From Streptomyces niveus (GTDB lineage Bacteria > Actinomycetota > Actinomycetes > Streptomycetales > Streptomycetaceae), in contig NZ_CP018047.1 in NCBI RefSeq assembly GCF_002009175.1, positions 6,200,001 to 6,264,000 on the forward strand: a DNA stretch of 64,000 bases. The letters run 5' to 3'. Numbering within the stretch: position 1 is the stretch's first letter; every line of letters begins with the position of its first letter. The notes under the pieces are model-generated. The model was not told the DNA's origin. It did no database searches and worked only from the letters and a program-made list of their open reading frames with translations. This document shows positions 11,905 to 20,996 of the stretch, piece after piece. Position numbers and translations under genes: made by a program.

Positions 11905-12816
11905 TCAGTCGCCGGACGGGCCGCCCCGTGTCGTCTCCTCAAGTGCCGGAGGGGCCGTGTCCGCGGCCCGCCCGGCACTTGACGCGTGTACGGCGGTCGA
12001 GGACGAACCGGCCGCCGTACGGGTACCGCGCAGCCGCATGCCCGCGCCGTACAGCACCAGTCCCAGCGCGAGCCCCGCCCCCGCGCCGAAGCAGAGCGTC
12101 GGGATGACGTCCAACGGCGTCGACACCTGCCCGTGGTAGGCGTACCACCGGGTGACCCGGTGCACCATGCCCAGCAGTACGCACCCCGCGAGCAGTGCGT
12201 GTGCCAGCGCGCGCTCGCGCCGCGGCAGCACCGGCACCGCCGCGGGCGCGGGAGTCCGGGGCAGCCGGCGCAGTGCGGTGACCGTGAACCAGCCGAGCAG
12301 CACCAGCGCCACGGCCGAACTGCCGTACTGCGTGTACGTGTACATGGGGAAGCCCGCGACCTCGTCCCGCAGCGCGGGCACCATCCGGGTGCCCCACCGG
12401 TCGAAGTGCGTGAACGCGTCCCACAGCACATGGGTCGACGCGCCGAGCACCGCGGAGAGGTAGAAGCGCGCGGCGAGCGCCGGCGGCCGGCCGCCCCGCC
12501 GGTCCGGTCCTCGTACGAAGGTGTGCGCCCGCCCCTGCCAGGCGGCGGGCAGCAGCGCGAGCAGCGGTTCCCGGAGCATCAGCCAGAGGCCCACGAGGGC
12601 CGCCGCGATGACGACGTCGACGGTGAACAGACCCAGCGGGCCGTGAGTCACATCGCCGAACTCCATCGCGGCCGGTACGGCGGTCGCGGCGAAGTACGTC
12701 ATGTCGGGTGCCATCGAGCCGGCGACGAGCGCGGAGGCGAGCAGGGGCCCGCGCGACGTGCCGTCCCTCCTGATGCCCGGCAGCACCGCCGCCGCATGGC
12801 TCAGTGTGAAAGGCAA
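11905..12816 (-). CDS. DUF4184-family integral membrane protein
   Basis: 303 aa. It begins MPFTLSHAAAVLPG, the hallmark N-terminus of DUF4184, followed by SALVAGSMAPDMTYF, which resembles the His/Asp-containing starts of membrane-bound metal-dependent hydrolases. About six hydrophobic segments alternate with short loops; the middle contains LGASTHVLWDAFTHFDRWG, another conserved His/Asp block (H-x3-D-x3-H). The acidic and His residues suggest metal binding, but no activity has been established that I know of. The C-terminal 40 residues are polar and low-complexity. Convergent with polA, 28 nt between stops. Confidence 0.82.
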   Translation of the reverse strand: MPFTLSHAAAVLPGIRRDGTSRGPLLASALVAGSMAPDMTYFAATAVPAAMEFGDVTHGPLGLFTVDVVIAAALVGLWLMLREPLLALLPAAWQGRAHTFVRGPDRRGGRPPALAARFYLSAVLGASTHVLWDAFTHFDRWGTRMVPALRDEVAGFPMYTYTQYGSSAVALVLLGWFTVTALRRLPRTPAPAAVPVLPRRERALAHALLAGCVLLGMVHRVTRWYAYHGQVSTPLDVIPTLCFGAGAGLALGLVLYGAGMRLRGTRTAAGSSSTAVHASSAGRAADTAPPALEETTRGGPSGD

Positions 12817-13103
12817 GTCGGTCTCCCTGGGGCGTGTGGTCGTTCGATCAGGCAGCGGCCACGCCCACCTGGCACGGGGTCAGTAGGAGGCGGAGGAGGC
12901 CGGCCGGAACCGGCAGTCAGTATGAAGGACGTCATGAAGGACGTCCGTTCTCGGCCACCGGTTCTACGTGTGGGAAGCCGGGAGATGGCGAAGCGGTGAA
13001 AAGCGGTCACGGACCCGTGTGCGACACAGGGAGTTGCCGTAGGGTCGCCTGAGTCCTCGCGCTGGGGAGCGCGAACAGCCGTTCACCGGGAGGGACCAGA
13101 CGT

Positions 13104-14786
13104 ATGGCAGCGCAATTCGGCCGTCGGCTCCGCAGAGGGGCGACCACCACAGCGGTCGCCGCGCTCGCGGTCGCCGCACTCTCCGCATCACAGGCCCCCG
13201 CGATCGTTTCCGGCGGTGGTGACAGCGGAAAGCAGGCGTCCGGATCGAGCGTGCCCGACGAGGGCTCGGCCTCCGGTGACTCGTCGTACCACACGGACCT
13301 CCCACCGCTGAACACGCCCGACAAGCCCGGCACTTCGATAGATCTGCCGGGCACGGGCGAAGCGGAAGCGGGTATTCCGGCGTCGGTGCTGGCCGCGTAC
13401 AAGCAGGCCGAACAGACCATCGCGAGCAGCAACCCCGGCTGCAATCTCCCGTGGCAGCTCCTCGCCGCGATCGGCAAGGTCGAGTCGGGCCAGGCACGCG
13501 GCGGCCGGGTCGACGACAACGGCACGACGCTCTCGCCGATCCTCGGCCCGGTGCTGAACGGTGTCGGCTTCGCCAACATCTCCGACACCGACAACGGCGC
13601 GTACGACGGCGACAAGACCCACGACCGTGCCGTGGGCCCGATGCAGTTCATCCCGTCCACCTGGGCGACCTGGGGCCAGGACGCCAACAACGACGGCCGC
13701 AAGGACCCGAACAACATCTTCGACGCCGCGCTGGCCGCCGGCCGTTATCTTTGCGCCAATAATCGCGACCTGTCCGTGAAGGCCAATCTCGACCAGGCGA
13801 TCCTCAGTTACAACCGCTCGCGGGAGTATCTGGCGACGGTCCTGTCCTGGATGGAGTACTACAAGCGCGGCAGCCACGAGGTGCCGGACGGTTCGGGCGT
13901 GCTGCCCTCGGGCCCCGGTCCGCTGAACCCGGGCGGCCCCAGCGGCTCGCCCAGCCCGACCCCCGGCAGTTCGACGAGCCCGACGCCGTCCCCGAACCCG
14001 CCGAAGCCCGGCGGCTCACAGTCGCCGTCCCCGTCGCCCAAGCCCCCGAAGCCCTCCGATCCGCCGAAGCCCCCGACGACGCCGCCCACCACTCCGGCGC
14101 CGACCGTCCAGCGGCTGGAGAACGCGGGCACCGGCACTCTCTCCGCCACGGCCGGCGGAGCGTTCGCGGAGCGCGTCACGGTGCGCGGCGAGGACGCCAA
14201 GGGCAAGGCCGTCGGCAAGGTGGCGGTGCAGTTCCTGATCGTCGGCGACACGGACGCGAATTTCGCGGGCGGCGGGAAGAAGGCCGTCGTCACGAGCGGC
14301 ACCGACGGCACGGCCACGGCGCCCGCGCTCCAGGCGGGCGAGAAGACCGGCGGGTTCACGGTACGGGCGAGTGTCGTGAACCGCACGGTCCCGGCCGTCG
14401 ACTTCACCGCGACGGTCACCGAGCGCCAGGCCGACGCGGTCGTCAGGACCGGCGACAAGGAGCTGACGGCGGCGCCGGGTGCGGAGTTCGCCGACACCGT
14501 GGAGGTCAAGGCCACCAACAAGGGCGAGATCGCCCGAGGTGTGGCGGTCAAGGCCACCATGATCAAGTCGGCCGACGACGCGTCTCCGGCCGACAAGGGC
14601 CCGCACTTCAAGGACGCGGACGGCCGGCCGCTGCGTTCCCTGACGGGGCTGAAGACGAACGACCAGGGTGTGCTCGTACTCCCGAAGATCTTCGCGGACG
14701 ACGCGACCGGTACGTTCCTGCTCCAGATCGAGACGGCGGGCGGGGCGAAGATCACGATCGAACTGAAGGTGGCGGCTCCGGCCTAA
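13104..14786 (+). CDS. Secreted lytic transglycosylase-like protein with Pro-rich linker and Ig-like C-terminal region
   Basis: 560 aa. Residues 1-35: signal peptide (RRLRRGATTTAVAALAVAALSASQAPA). Residues about 95-250: MltB-like transglycosylase (SLT_2) fold with the catalytic-type Glu in AAIGKVESGQ, then DRAVGPMQFIPSTW, NIFDAALAAGRYLC and LDQAILSYNRS. Residues 265-335: Pro/Ser/Lys linker (repeated PKPP and SPSP), typical for crossing the cell wall. Residues 335-560: two Ig-like/invasin-type beta domains (ENAGTGTLSATAGGAFAERV; DKELTAAPGAEFADTVEV), probably for wall binding or spacing. The ATG has GGGAGG about 9 nt upstream. Predicted to cleave peptidoglycan during growth or sporulation. The gap before it (12817-13103) holds a possible TAGGGT -10 at 13040-13045; no riboswitch motif recognised. 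Confidence 0.85.
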   Translation: MAAQFGRRLRRGATTTAVAALAVAALSASQAPAIVSGGGDSGKQASGSSVPDEGSASGDSSYHTDLPPLNTPDKPGTSIDLPGTGEAEAGIPASVLAAYKQAEQTIASSNPGCNLPWQLLAAIGKVESGQARGGRVDDNGTTLSPILGPVLNGVGFANISDTDNGAYDGDKTHDRAVGPMQFIPSTWATWGQDANNDGRKDPNNIFDAALAAGRYLCANNRDLSVKANLDQAILSYNRSREYLATVLSWMEYYKRGSHEVPDGSGVLPSGPGPLNPGGPSGSPSPTPGSSTSPTPSPNPPKPGGSQSPSPSPKPPKPSDPPKPPTTPPTTPAPTVQRLENAGTGTLSATAGGAFAERVTVRGEDAKGKAVGKVAVQFLIVGDTDANFAGGGKKAVVTSGTDGTATAPALQAGEKTGGFTVRASVVNRTVPAVDFTATVTERQADAVVRTGDKELTAAPGAEFADTVEVKATNKGEIARGVAVKATMIKSADDASPADKGPHFKDADGRPLRSLTGLKTNDQGVLVLPKIFADDATGTFLLQIETAGGAKITIELKVAAPA

Positions 14787-14803
14787 ACGTCCGGGCGATC
14801 GCC

Positions 14804-14851
14804 GAGCGTGCCCGCCCTCCCCACCGCGCGGTGGGGAGGGCGGGCACGCTC
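14804..14851. terminator. Bidirectional terminator: 48-bp perfect palindrome
   Basis: Positions 14804-14827 are the exact reverse complement of 14828-14851. It lies between the convergent transglycosylase (stop 14786) and hrpB (stop 14856), so it can fold as a terminator in both transcripts. GC content is very high and there is no T-tract. Confidence 0.85.
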
Positions 14852-14855
14852 ATGT

Positions 14856-17800
14856 TCAGCGCCGGTCGTTCAGCCGGCGCGTCGCCACCGCCTGCGTCGG
14901 GTCCTCCGGCCACGGGTGCCGCGGATAGCGACCGCGCAGCTCCGCGCGTACGGCGCGGTAGCCCTCCCGCCAGAAGGACGCCAGGTCCGCGGTGACCGCC
15001 GCGGGGCGCCCGGCGGGGGAGAGCAGATGGACCAGCACCGGCACCCCCGCGACCGTCGGTGTCGCCGTCAGACCGAACAACTCCTGGAGTTTCACCGCCA
15101 GTACGGGCTGCTCCCCGCCGTAGTCGACACGTACGCGCGACCCGCTCGGCACCAGGATCCGCTCGGGGGCCAGCTCGTCCAGCCGCCCCGCCTGACCCGA
15201 GGACCACGGCAGCAGACGCCGCAGCGCCTGACCCGCCTCGATCCGGGCCAGATCCGCGCGGCGCCGGGCCTTCGACAGCTCGGGCTCCAGCCAGTCGTCG
15301 GCGCCGTCGAGCAGCGCCGCGTCCGAGACGTCCGGCCACGGGGCGCCCAACGCGCGGTGCAGAAAGCCCAGTCGCTCCCGCAGCGCCTCGGCGTCCCGCG
15401 TCCAGCGCAGCAGCGCGCCTGGGCCCTCGCGGCGCAGACCGTCCAGCAGCGCAGCCCGCACCCGTGCCGGGTCGGGCTTGCGCAGCGGCCGCGCGGAGAG
15501 TTCGACGGCGCCGAGCCGCGTCACGTCCCTGGCGACGACGTCACCGTCCTCCCAGCGCACCTCTTCGCCGGAGACGAGCAGATGCGCGGCGGCGGCGCGG
15601 GCCGTGTCCTCGTCGATGACGGCGGCCAGCCGCACCCGCGCGGACACGGCGGTCGCGGGCCGGTCCGCGACGGCGACGGCCAGCCACGGCGCGTCGCGCA
15701 GCGCGGACCCGTCGCCCAGCTCCGCGCCGGTCCCGGACACCATGAGAAACGCCCCGGCCCCCCGCGCCCGCGCCACCCGCTCGGGAAACGCGTACGCGGC
15801 CACGACCCCAACGACAACGTCATCAGCGAGCCCACCACGCTCCCGGCCCCCGCCGCCTTTGCCGGCGCCCCCGGCCCGATCGGCACGGCTGACGTCGCCG
15901 CCACCGTCGTTCCCGGCTTGTGCGGCTTCGCCGCCCCGGGTGGCGCCGTCGTCCCGTCCGCTACGGCGCGCTTCGCCGACTCTGCCGTCCCGCCCGGCGC
16001 TGGCGGCTCCTACAATCTCGCCGCCCTCGGGTGAGCGTTCGTCGCGGCCCGCCCCACCGACTTCGCCGTGCCGATCGGCACCGCTGACGGCACCGACCTC
16101 GCTGGCGCCGCTGTCGTTCCCGGCCTGTACGGCTCCGCCGCTCCGGGCGGCGCCGGCGTCCCCTCCGCTACGGCGCGCCTCGCCGACTGTGTCGTCGCGC
16201 CCGGTGCGGGTCTCTCCTGCGGCCTCGCCGCCCCGGGTTGAGCTGCCGCCGTGTGGCCGCTCAACCCTTCCGGTCCGGGCCCGCCCGGTGCCGCCGTCGT
16301 TCCCAGTCTGTACGGCTGTGCCGCCCCGGGCCGCTCCCACCGCCTCGCCGCCCCGGGGCGAGCGTTCGGCCCGCCCCGTCCCGCCGGTGCCGGTCGCATC
16401 GACCCCGGCGGCACCGTGTGAGCCGCCCTCCGGGCTCCTCGGTAGTGCCGAGGCCAGCCTTCGGGACTCCTGGCGCCAGCGGGCCGCGTAACCGTCGTCG
16501 CCGCGTTTCGCCGTGCGCCAGGCGGACGCCAGGTCGTCGCCGTACGCCCTCGGGGGTTCCTCGCTCAGCATCGCCACCACCTCCGCCGCCCGCCGTGCGC
16601 CGACCTCCGCCGCGCCGTCGAGCAGGGCGCGGGCCAGGCGCGGGTGCAGGCCGAGGCGGGACATCCGGACGCCACGGCCGGTCACCCGGCCCTCCGCGTC
16701 CACCGCCCCGATCGCCGTCAGCACCGCACGCGCGGCGGCCAGCGCCCCCGCCGGCGGCGCGTCGAGCAGTGCGAGACCCGAGGCGTCCGGGTCTCCCCAG
16801 CACGCCGCCTGCAAGGCGAACGCCGCCAGATCGGCGACCTTGATCTCCGGCGCGGGGAACCGCGCGAGCCGTGCGTCCTGCGCCTCGTCCCAGCACCGGT
16901 ACACCACGCCCGGCGCCTCACGCCCCGCCCGCCCCGCGCGCTGGCGTGCGGTCGCCTGAGAGGCGCGCACCGTGGTGAGCGCGCTCAGCCCCCGCGCGTG
17001 GTCCGTACGCGGCTCACGCGCCAGCCCCGAGTCCACCACCACCCGCACCCCCGGCACCGTCAGGCTCGACTCCGCCACCGAAGTCGCCAGTACGACGCGG
17101 CGGTTGCCGTCCCCCGATCCCGCGAGCACCGCGTCCTGAACGTCCGCGGGCGCCCGGCCGTGCACCTGGAGCACCTCGGCGCCGAGTTCGTCGCGGCCGC
17201 CCAACTGTCCCGCCACACGGCCGATCTCGCCGACGCCCGGCAGGAACACCAGCACGTCGCCCGTGCGCTCGGCCAGCGCCCCGCGTACCACCGAGGCCAC
17301 ATGCGTCAGCAGCGCGGGATCGACCCGCATCCCGTGCGGGGGACGCACCGGCCGGAGCGGCGGCGCCCACACGACCTCCAAAGGATGTGTCACTCCCCGC
17401 GCCTCCACCACGGGCGCGTCCCCCAGCAGTCGCGCCCACCCCTCGGCGTCGGTCGTCGCGGACGCGGCCACCAGCCTCAGTTCGGGACGGAGCGTGGCCC
17501 GTACGTCCAGCAGAAAGGCCGCCACCGTGTCCGCGTCCAGGTGCCGTTCGTGGCACTCGTCGATGATCACCACGTCGACGCCGCCGAGTTCCTGGTCGCG
17601 CTGGAGCCGCTGGAGCAGCACCCCGGTGGTCACCACCTCCACCACCGTGTCGCGCCCCACCACGCGCTCCCCGCGTACCGTGAATCCGACGCTCCCGCCG
17701 ACCCGCTCGCCCAGCAGCCACGCCATGCGCCGTGCCGCCGCGCGTGCGGCGATCCGGCGCGGCTCGGCGACGATCACCCGCCGCCGCGGTCCCCGCGCGC

Positions 17801-17966
17801 CCCCGCCGGGCCGCACGAGCCCGGCCAGCACCAGCGGCACGAGCGTCGTCTTGCCCGTGCCGGGCGGCGCGCACAGCACGGCGCACCCCGGCCCGTCGAG
17901 GGCCGCCTCCAGGGCGGGCAGTGCGGTACGGACGGGCAGACTGCCGAGGACGTCGTCGCGGATCAC
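14856..17966 (-). CDS. hrpB: ATP-dependent RNA helicase HrpB with an unusual repeat insertion
   Basis: 1036 aa DEAH-box helicase of the HrpB family. Walker A APPGTGKTTLVPL near residue 35; DEAH-type box DECHERH near 135; VLVFLPGVGEIGR (motif IV region); motif VI QRAGRAGREAPGVVYR near 340. The HrpB C-terminal domain ends with RLNDRR, including FPERVARARG and LSPAGRPAAVTADLASFWREGY. HrpB proteins are usually about 820-850 aa. The excess of roughly 200 residues is a Gly/Ala/Arg-rich insertion at about 510-715, between the helicase-associated domain and the C-terminal domain, made of degenerate long repeats. Its start is 4 nt after the methyltransferase stop, so the two are co-transcribed. Confidence 0.93.
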   Translation of the reverse strand: MIRDDVLGSLPVRTALPALEAALDGPGCAVLCAPPGTGKTTLVPLVLAGLVRPGGGARGPRRRVIVAEPRRIAARAAARRMAWLLGERVGGSVGFTVRGERVVGRDTVVEVVTTGVLLQRLQRDQELGGVDVVIIDECHERHLDADTVAAFLLDVRATLRPELRLVAASATTDAEGWARLLGDAPVVEARGVTHPLEVVWAPPLRPVRPPHGMRVDPALLTHVASVVRGALAERTGDVLVFLPGVGEIGRVAGQLGGRDELGAEVLQVHGRAPADVQDAVLAGSGDGNRRVVLATSVAESSLTVPGVRVVVDSGLAREPRTDHARGLSALTTVRASQATARQRAGRAGREAPGVVYRCWDEAQDARLARFPAPEIKVADLAAFALQAACWGDPDASGLALLDAPPAGALAAARAVLTAIGAVDAEGRVTGRGVRMSRLGLHPRLARALLDGAAEVGARRAAEVVAMLSEEPPRAYGDDLASAWRTAKRGDDGYAARWRQESRRLASALPRSPEGGSHGAAGVDATGTGGTGRAERSPRGGEAVGAARGGTAVQTGNDGGTGRARTGRVERPHGGSSTRGGEAAGETRTGRDDTVGEARRSGGDAGAARSGGAVQAGNDSGASEVGAVSGADRHGEVGGAGRDERSPEGGEIVGAASAGRDGRVGEARRSGRDDGATRGGEAAQAGNDGGGDVSRADRAGGAGKGGGGRERGGLADDVVVGVVAAYAFPERVARARGAGAFLMVSGTGAELGDGSALRDAPWLAVAVADRPATAVSARVRLAAVIDEDTARAAAAHLLVSGEEVRWEDGDVVARDVTRLGAVELSARPLRKPDPARVRAALLDGLRREGPGALLRWTRDAEALRERLGFLHRALGAPWPDVSDAALLDGADDWLEPELSKARRRADLARIEAGQALRRLLPWSSGQAGRLDELAPERILVPSGSRVRVDYGGEQPVLAVKLQELFGLTATPTVAGVPVLVHLLSPAGRPAAVTADLASFWREGYRAVRAELRGRYPRHPWPEDPTQAVATRRLNDRR
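15907..16400 (-). repeat. Degenerate in-frame repeats inside hrpB
   Basis: Three imperfect copies of one block, recognisable by a common TCGTTCC anchor, begin at 15907, 16114 and 16297. The spacings are 207 and 183 bp, both multiples of three. They encode Gly/Ala/Arg-rich segments containing versions of AVQAGNDSG, GRDERSPEGGE and VGEARRSG. The first two copies align over roughly 100 bp with scattered substitutions. Confidence 0.75.
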
Positions 17967-17970
17967 ACCC

Positions 17971-18786
17971 TCAGTCTCGTACGCAGACGAAGATCGCCGA
18001 TCCCGGGATCAGATTCCCGCGCAACGGCGACCAGCCGCCCCACTCCTGGGTGTTCCAGGCCGGCCACTCCGGCTCCACCAGGTCGACCAGCCGGAAACCG
18101 CCCGCCACCACGTCCCGTACCCGGTCACCCACCGTCCGGTGGTGCTCCACGTACATCGCGCGCCCTTGTTCGTCCTGCTCCACGTACGGCGTGCGGTCGA
18201 AGTACGACGACGCCACCGACAGACCCTCCGGCCCCGGCTCGTCCGGGAACGCCCAGCGGATCGGGTGCGTGACCGAGAAGACCCAGCGCCCGCCGGGGCG
18301 CAGCACCCGCCGTACCTCGCGGAACACCCGCACCGGGTCGGCGACGAAGGGGATCGCGCCGTACGCGGAACACGCCAGGTCGAAGGAGCCGTCCCTGAAG
18401 GGCAGCGCCCCGGCGTCCGCCTCCACAAGAGGTACGTCGTCGCCGATGCGCAGCGCGTGCTGGAGCTGCCGGTGGGAGAGGTCGAGCGCCACGGGGCGCG
18501 CGCCCTGCCTCGTCAGCCAGCGCGAACACTGCGCCGCGCCCGCCCCGATCTCCAGGACGTCGAGGTCCTTGAGGGACTCGGGTGGCCCCAGCAGCTCCGC
18601 CTCCACCTCGTCGAGGCCCTCGGGTCCCCACACGAAGCGGTCGTCGCCGAGGAAGGTGCCGTGCTCGATCTGGTAGTCGTCCGCGTTCCGGTTCCACCAG
18701 CCCCGGTTGGCGTGGCTGCTCTCGGTGCTGTCGCTGTCGCGGCGGGTGGCTTCGGGCTCCTGCCGCGCTTCCTGCTCTTGGCTCAT
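17971..18786 (-). CDS. Class I SAM-dependent methyltransferase
   Basis: 271 aa. Residues 1-25 are polar and Glu/Ser-rich. NRGWWNRNADDYQIEHGTFL is a common start of this Streptomyces family. Motif I is LDVLEIGAGAAQCSRWL (near 73-89), motif II DLSHRQLQHA, and the post-I region FDLACSAYGAIPFV fits a Methyltransf_11 domain. The substrate is unknown; small-molecule or tRNA/lipid targets are all possible. Transcribed just ahead of hrpB with 4 nt between stop and start. Confidence 0.87.
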   Translation of the reverse strand: MSQEQEARQEPEATRRDSDSTESSHANRGWWNRNADDYQIEHGTFLGDDRFVWGPEGLDEVEAELLGPPESLKDLDVLEIGAGAAQCSRWLTRQGARPVALDLSHRQLQHALRIGDDVPLVEADAGALPFRDGSFDLACSAYGAIPFVADPVRVFREVRRVLRPGGRWVFSVTHPIRWAFPDEPGPEGLSVASSYFDRTPYVEQDEQGRAMYVEHHRTVGDRVRDVVAGGFRLVDLVEPEWPAWNTQEWGGWSPLRGNLIPGSAIFVCVRD

Positions 18787-18943
18787 CGTGTCCGTCGTCG
18801 TAGTGTGCGGAGAGGCGTCACGAACTGTGCCGTCCCGTAGCCGGCCGGTAGCGGCCCGGGCTGCGGCGCGGCCGTCGTGGCCTCATGAAACGATTGTTGT
18901 GCCGGGTATGGGGCGTTCCGCCCCGGGTGTGCGCCTTCGCGCA

Positions 18944-18972
18944 TTGACCGTGTCCGGCTGCCCCCGTATGCT
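18944..18972 (+). promoter_or_regulatory. rpsA promoter (near-consensus, vegetative sigma type)
   Basis: TTGACC (18944-18949), exactly 17-bp spacer, TATGCT (18967-18972). This is one of the best sigma-70/HrdB-type matches in the window and suits a ribosomal protein gene. Expected start near 18979, giving a 5' leader of about 190 nt. The remaining part of the 18787-19169 gap shows no gene. Confidence 0.8.
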
Positions 18973-19169
18973 AAAGGTTGCGCTGCGGGCTTGCGCGCCT
19001 CAGACGTAGCAGGCCGCGCTCGCATCTGTTGTGGGTCCCCTCGGCTGTCGAGGCGCCTTCCTCTCTGGAATGGCGCTTCCTTGGCTGTCCGGTTTCCGGC
19101 AGATGGCGATACGGGCTCTCGGCGTGGCAGTACCTACGACTCAATGTCCGTACCGGAGCCTTTACCCAC

Positions 19170-20693
19170 ATGACGAGCAGCACCGAGACCACCGCCACCA
19201 CCCCGCAGGTTGCGGTCAACGACATCGGTAACGAGGAAGCATTCCTCGCCGCGATCGACGAGACGATCAAGTACTTCAACGACGGCGACATCGTCGACGG
19301 CGTCATCGTGAAGGTCGACCGGGACGAGGTCCTGCTCGACATCGGTTACAAGACCGAAGGCGTCATCCCGTCCCGCGAGCTTTCGATCAAGCACGACGTC
19401 GACCCCAACGAGGTCGTCGCCGTGGGCGATGAGATCGAGGCCCTCGTCCTCCAGAAGGAGGACAAGGAAGGCCGGCTCATCCTGTCCAAGAAGCGTGCGC
19501 AGTACGAGCGCGCCTGGGGCACGATCGAGAAGATCAAGGAAGAAGACGGCATCGTCACCGGCACCGTCATCGAGGTCGTCAAGGGTGGACTCATCCTCGA
19601 CATCGGCCTCCGTGGCTTCCTGCCGGCCTCTCTCGTCGAGATGCGCCGCGTCCGCGACCTCCAGCCCTACGTGGGCAAGGAGCTCGAGGCCAAGATCATC
19701 GAGCTGGACAAGAACCGCAACAACGTGGTCCTGTCCCGCCGTGCCTGGCTCGAGCAGACCCAGAGCGAGGTTCGCCAGACCTTCCTCACGACCCTGCAGA
19801 AGGGCCAGGTCCGCTCCGGCGTCGTTTCCTCGATCGTCAACTTCGGTGCGTTCGTGGACCTCGGCGGTGTCGACGGTCTCGTGCACGTCTCCGAGCTCTC
19901 CTGGAAGCACATCGACCACCCCTCCGAGGTTGTCGAGGTCGGCCAGGAAGTCACCGTCGAGGTCCTCGACGTGGACATGGACCGCGAGCGTGTCTCCCTG
20001 TCGCTCAAGGCGACGCAGGAAGACCCGTGGCAGCAGTTCGCCCGGACGCACCAGATCGGCCAGGTCGTTCCCGGCAAGGTCACCAAGCTCGTTCCGTTCG
20101 GTGCGTTCGTCCGCGTCGACGAGGGCATCGAGGGTCTGGTCCACATCTCCGAGCTGGCCGAGCGCCACGTGGAGATCCCGGAGCAGGTCGTCCAGGTCAA
20201 CGACGAGATCTTCGTCAAGGTCATCGACATCGACCTCGAGCGCCGTCGCATCAGCCTCTCGCTGAAGCAGGCCAACGAGGCGTTCGGCGGGGACCCGGCC
20301 TCGGTCGAGTTCGACCCGACGCTGTACGGCATGGCTGCCTCGTACGACGACCAGGGCAACTACATCTACCCCGAGGGCTTCGACCCCGAGACCAACGACT
20401 GGCTCGAGGGCTTCGAGGCTCAGCGCGAGGTGTGGGAGACCCAGTACGCCGAGGCGCAGACCCGCTTCGAGCAGCACCAGGCTCAGGTCATCAAGTCCCG
20501 CGAGGCCGACGAGGCCGCGGCTGCCGAGGGCGCTGCCGCCCCGGCGGGCGCTGCTCCCGCCGCCTCGGGTGGCAGCGGTGGCGGTGGCGGCGGCGGTTCG
20601 TACTCCTCGGAGTCCCAGGACAACTCCGGCGCCCTGGCGTCGGACGAGGCCCTGGCCGCCCTGCGCGAGAAGCTGGCCGGTGGCCAGAGCTGA
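19170..20693 (+). CDS. rpsA: 30S ribosomal protein S1
   Basis: 507 aa RNA-binding protein that recruits mRNA to the 30S subunit. Four S1 (OB-fold) domains occur in series, roughly 35-105, 120-190, 207-277 and 294-362 (for example GDIVDGVIVKVDRDEVLLDI; GQVRSGVVSSIVNFGAFVDL; GQVVPGKVTKLVPFGAFVRV). This is the actinobacterial four-domain arrangement rather than the six of E. coli. The tail after about 420 is Ala/Gly-rich and ends with SDEALAALREKLAGG, the conserved mycobacterial-type C-terminus. The ATG at 19170 (MTSSTETTATTPQVAVND) is preferred over the longer frame from 18978; GGAG lies 11 nt upstream. Confidence 0.97.
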   Translation: MTSSTETTATTPQVAVNDIGNEEAFLAAIDETIKYFNDGDIVDGVIVKVDRDEVLLDIGYKTEGVIPSRELSIKHDVDPNEVVAVGDEIEALVLQKEDKEGRLILSKKRAQYERAWGTIEKIKEEDGIVTGTVIEVVKGGLILDIGLRGFLPASLVEMRRVRDLQPYVGKELEAKIIELDKNRNNVVLSRRAWLEQTQSEVRQTFLTTLQKGQVRSGVVSSIVNFGAFVDLGGVDGLVHVSELSWKHIDHPSEVVEVGQEVTVEVLDVDMDRERVSLSLKATQEDPWQQFARTHQIGQVVPGKVTKLVPFGAFVRVDEGIEGLVHISELAERHVEIPEQVVQVNDEIFVKVIDIDLERRRISLSLKQANEAFGGDPASVEFDPTLYGMAASYDDQGNYIYPEGFDPETNDWLEGFEAQREVWETQYAEAQTRFEQHQAQVIKSREADEAAAAEGAAAPAGAAPAASGGSGGGGGGGSYSSESQDNSGALASDEALAALREKLAGGQS

Positions 20694-20728
20694 CGCTCCG
20701 GCCCCGCGGTAGCAGGTAGACAGCTGGA

Positions 20729-20764
20729 CGTGAGGCCCGTTCCCTTCGGGGGGCGGGCCTCACG
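20729..20764 (+). terminator. rpsA terminator with UUCG-type tetraloop
   Basis: Perfect 11-bp arms (20729-20739 with 20754-20764), closing inward to CCC-TTCG-GGG, an extra-stable C(UUCG)G loop. It begins 36 nt after the rpsA stop. The rest of the 20694-20996 gap holds only an uncertain promoter (TACCGT near 20825) for the PAC2 gene. Confidence 0.8.
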
Positions 20765-20996
20765 CGTGCGTCCGGGACGGGGGATTGGCAGATCCGCGGT
20801 GTTCGAGGCTTCCGCGGCGCCAAGTACCGTACGTGGTCGGCGTCTTGGCTCTCGTACCACCGGCGCGGGTTCCGGGGCGCCACGCGCGCGGGTTCTTCGC
20901 CGACCGTGCGCCCGGCCGGATGCGGGGCGCGCCGGTGGGGAATGCTCACGCCCGGAGGCGCGTTCTTCCTGAGGAACACGAGGAGGACCGGTAATC

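Noticed and set aside
12960..13103. Possible c-di-AMP (ydaO-type) riboswitch before the secreted transglycosylase gene
   Set aside because: Such riboswitches precede cell-wall hydrolases in Streptomyces, so I looked for the core sequence, but the conserved G-rich core was not recognisable here.
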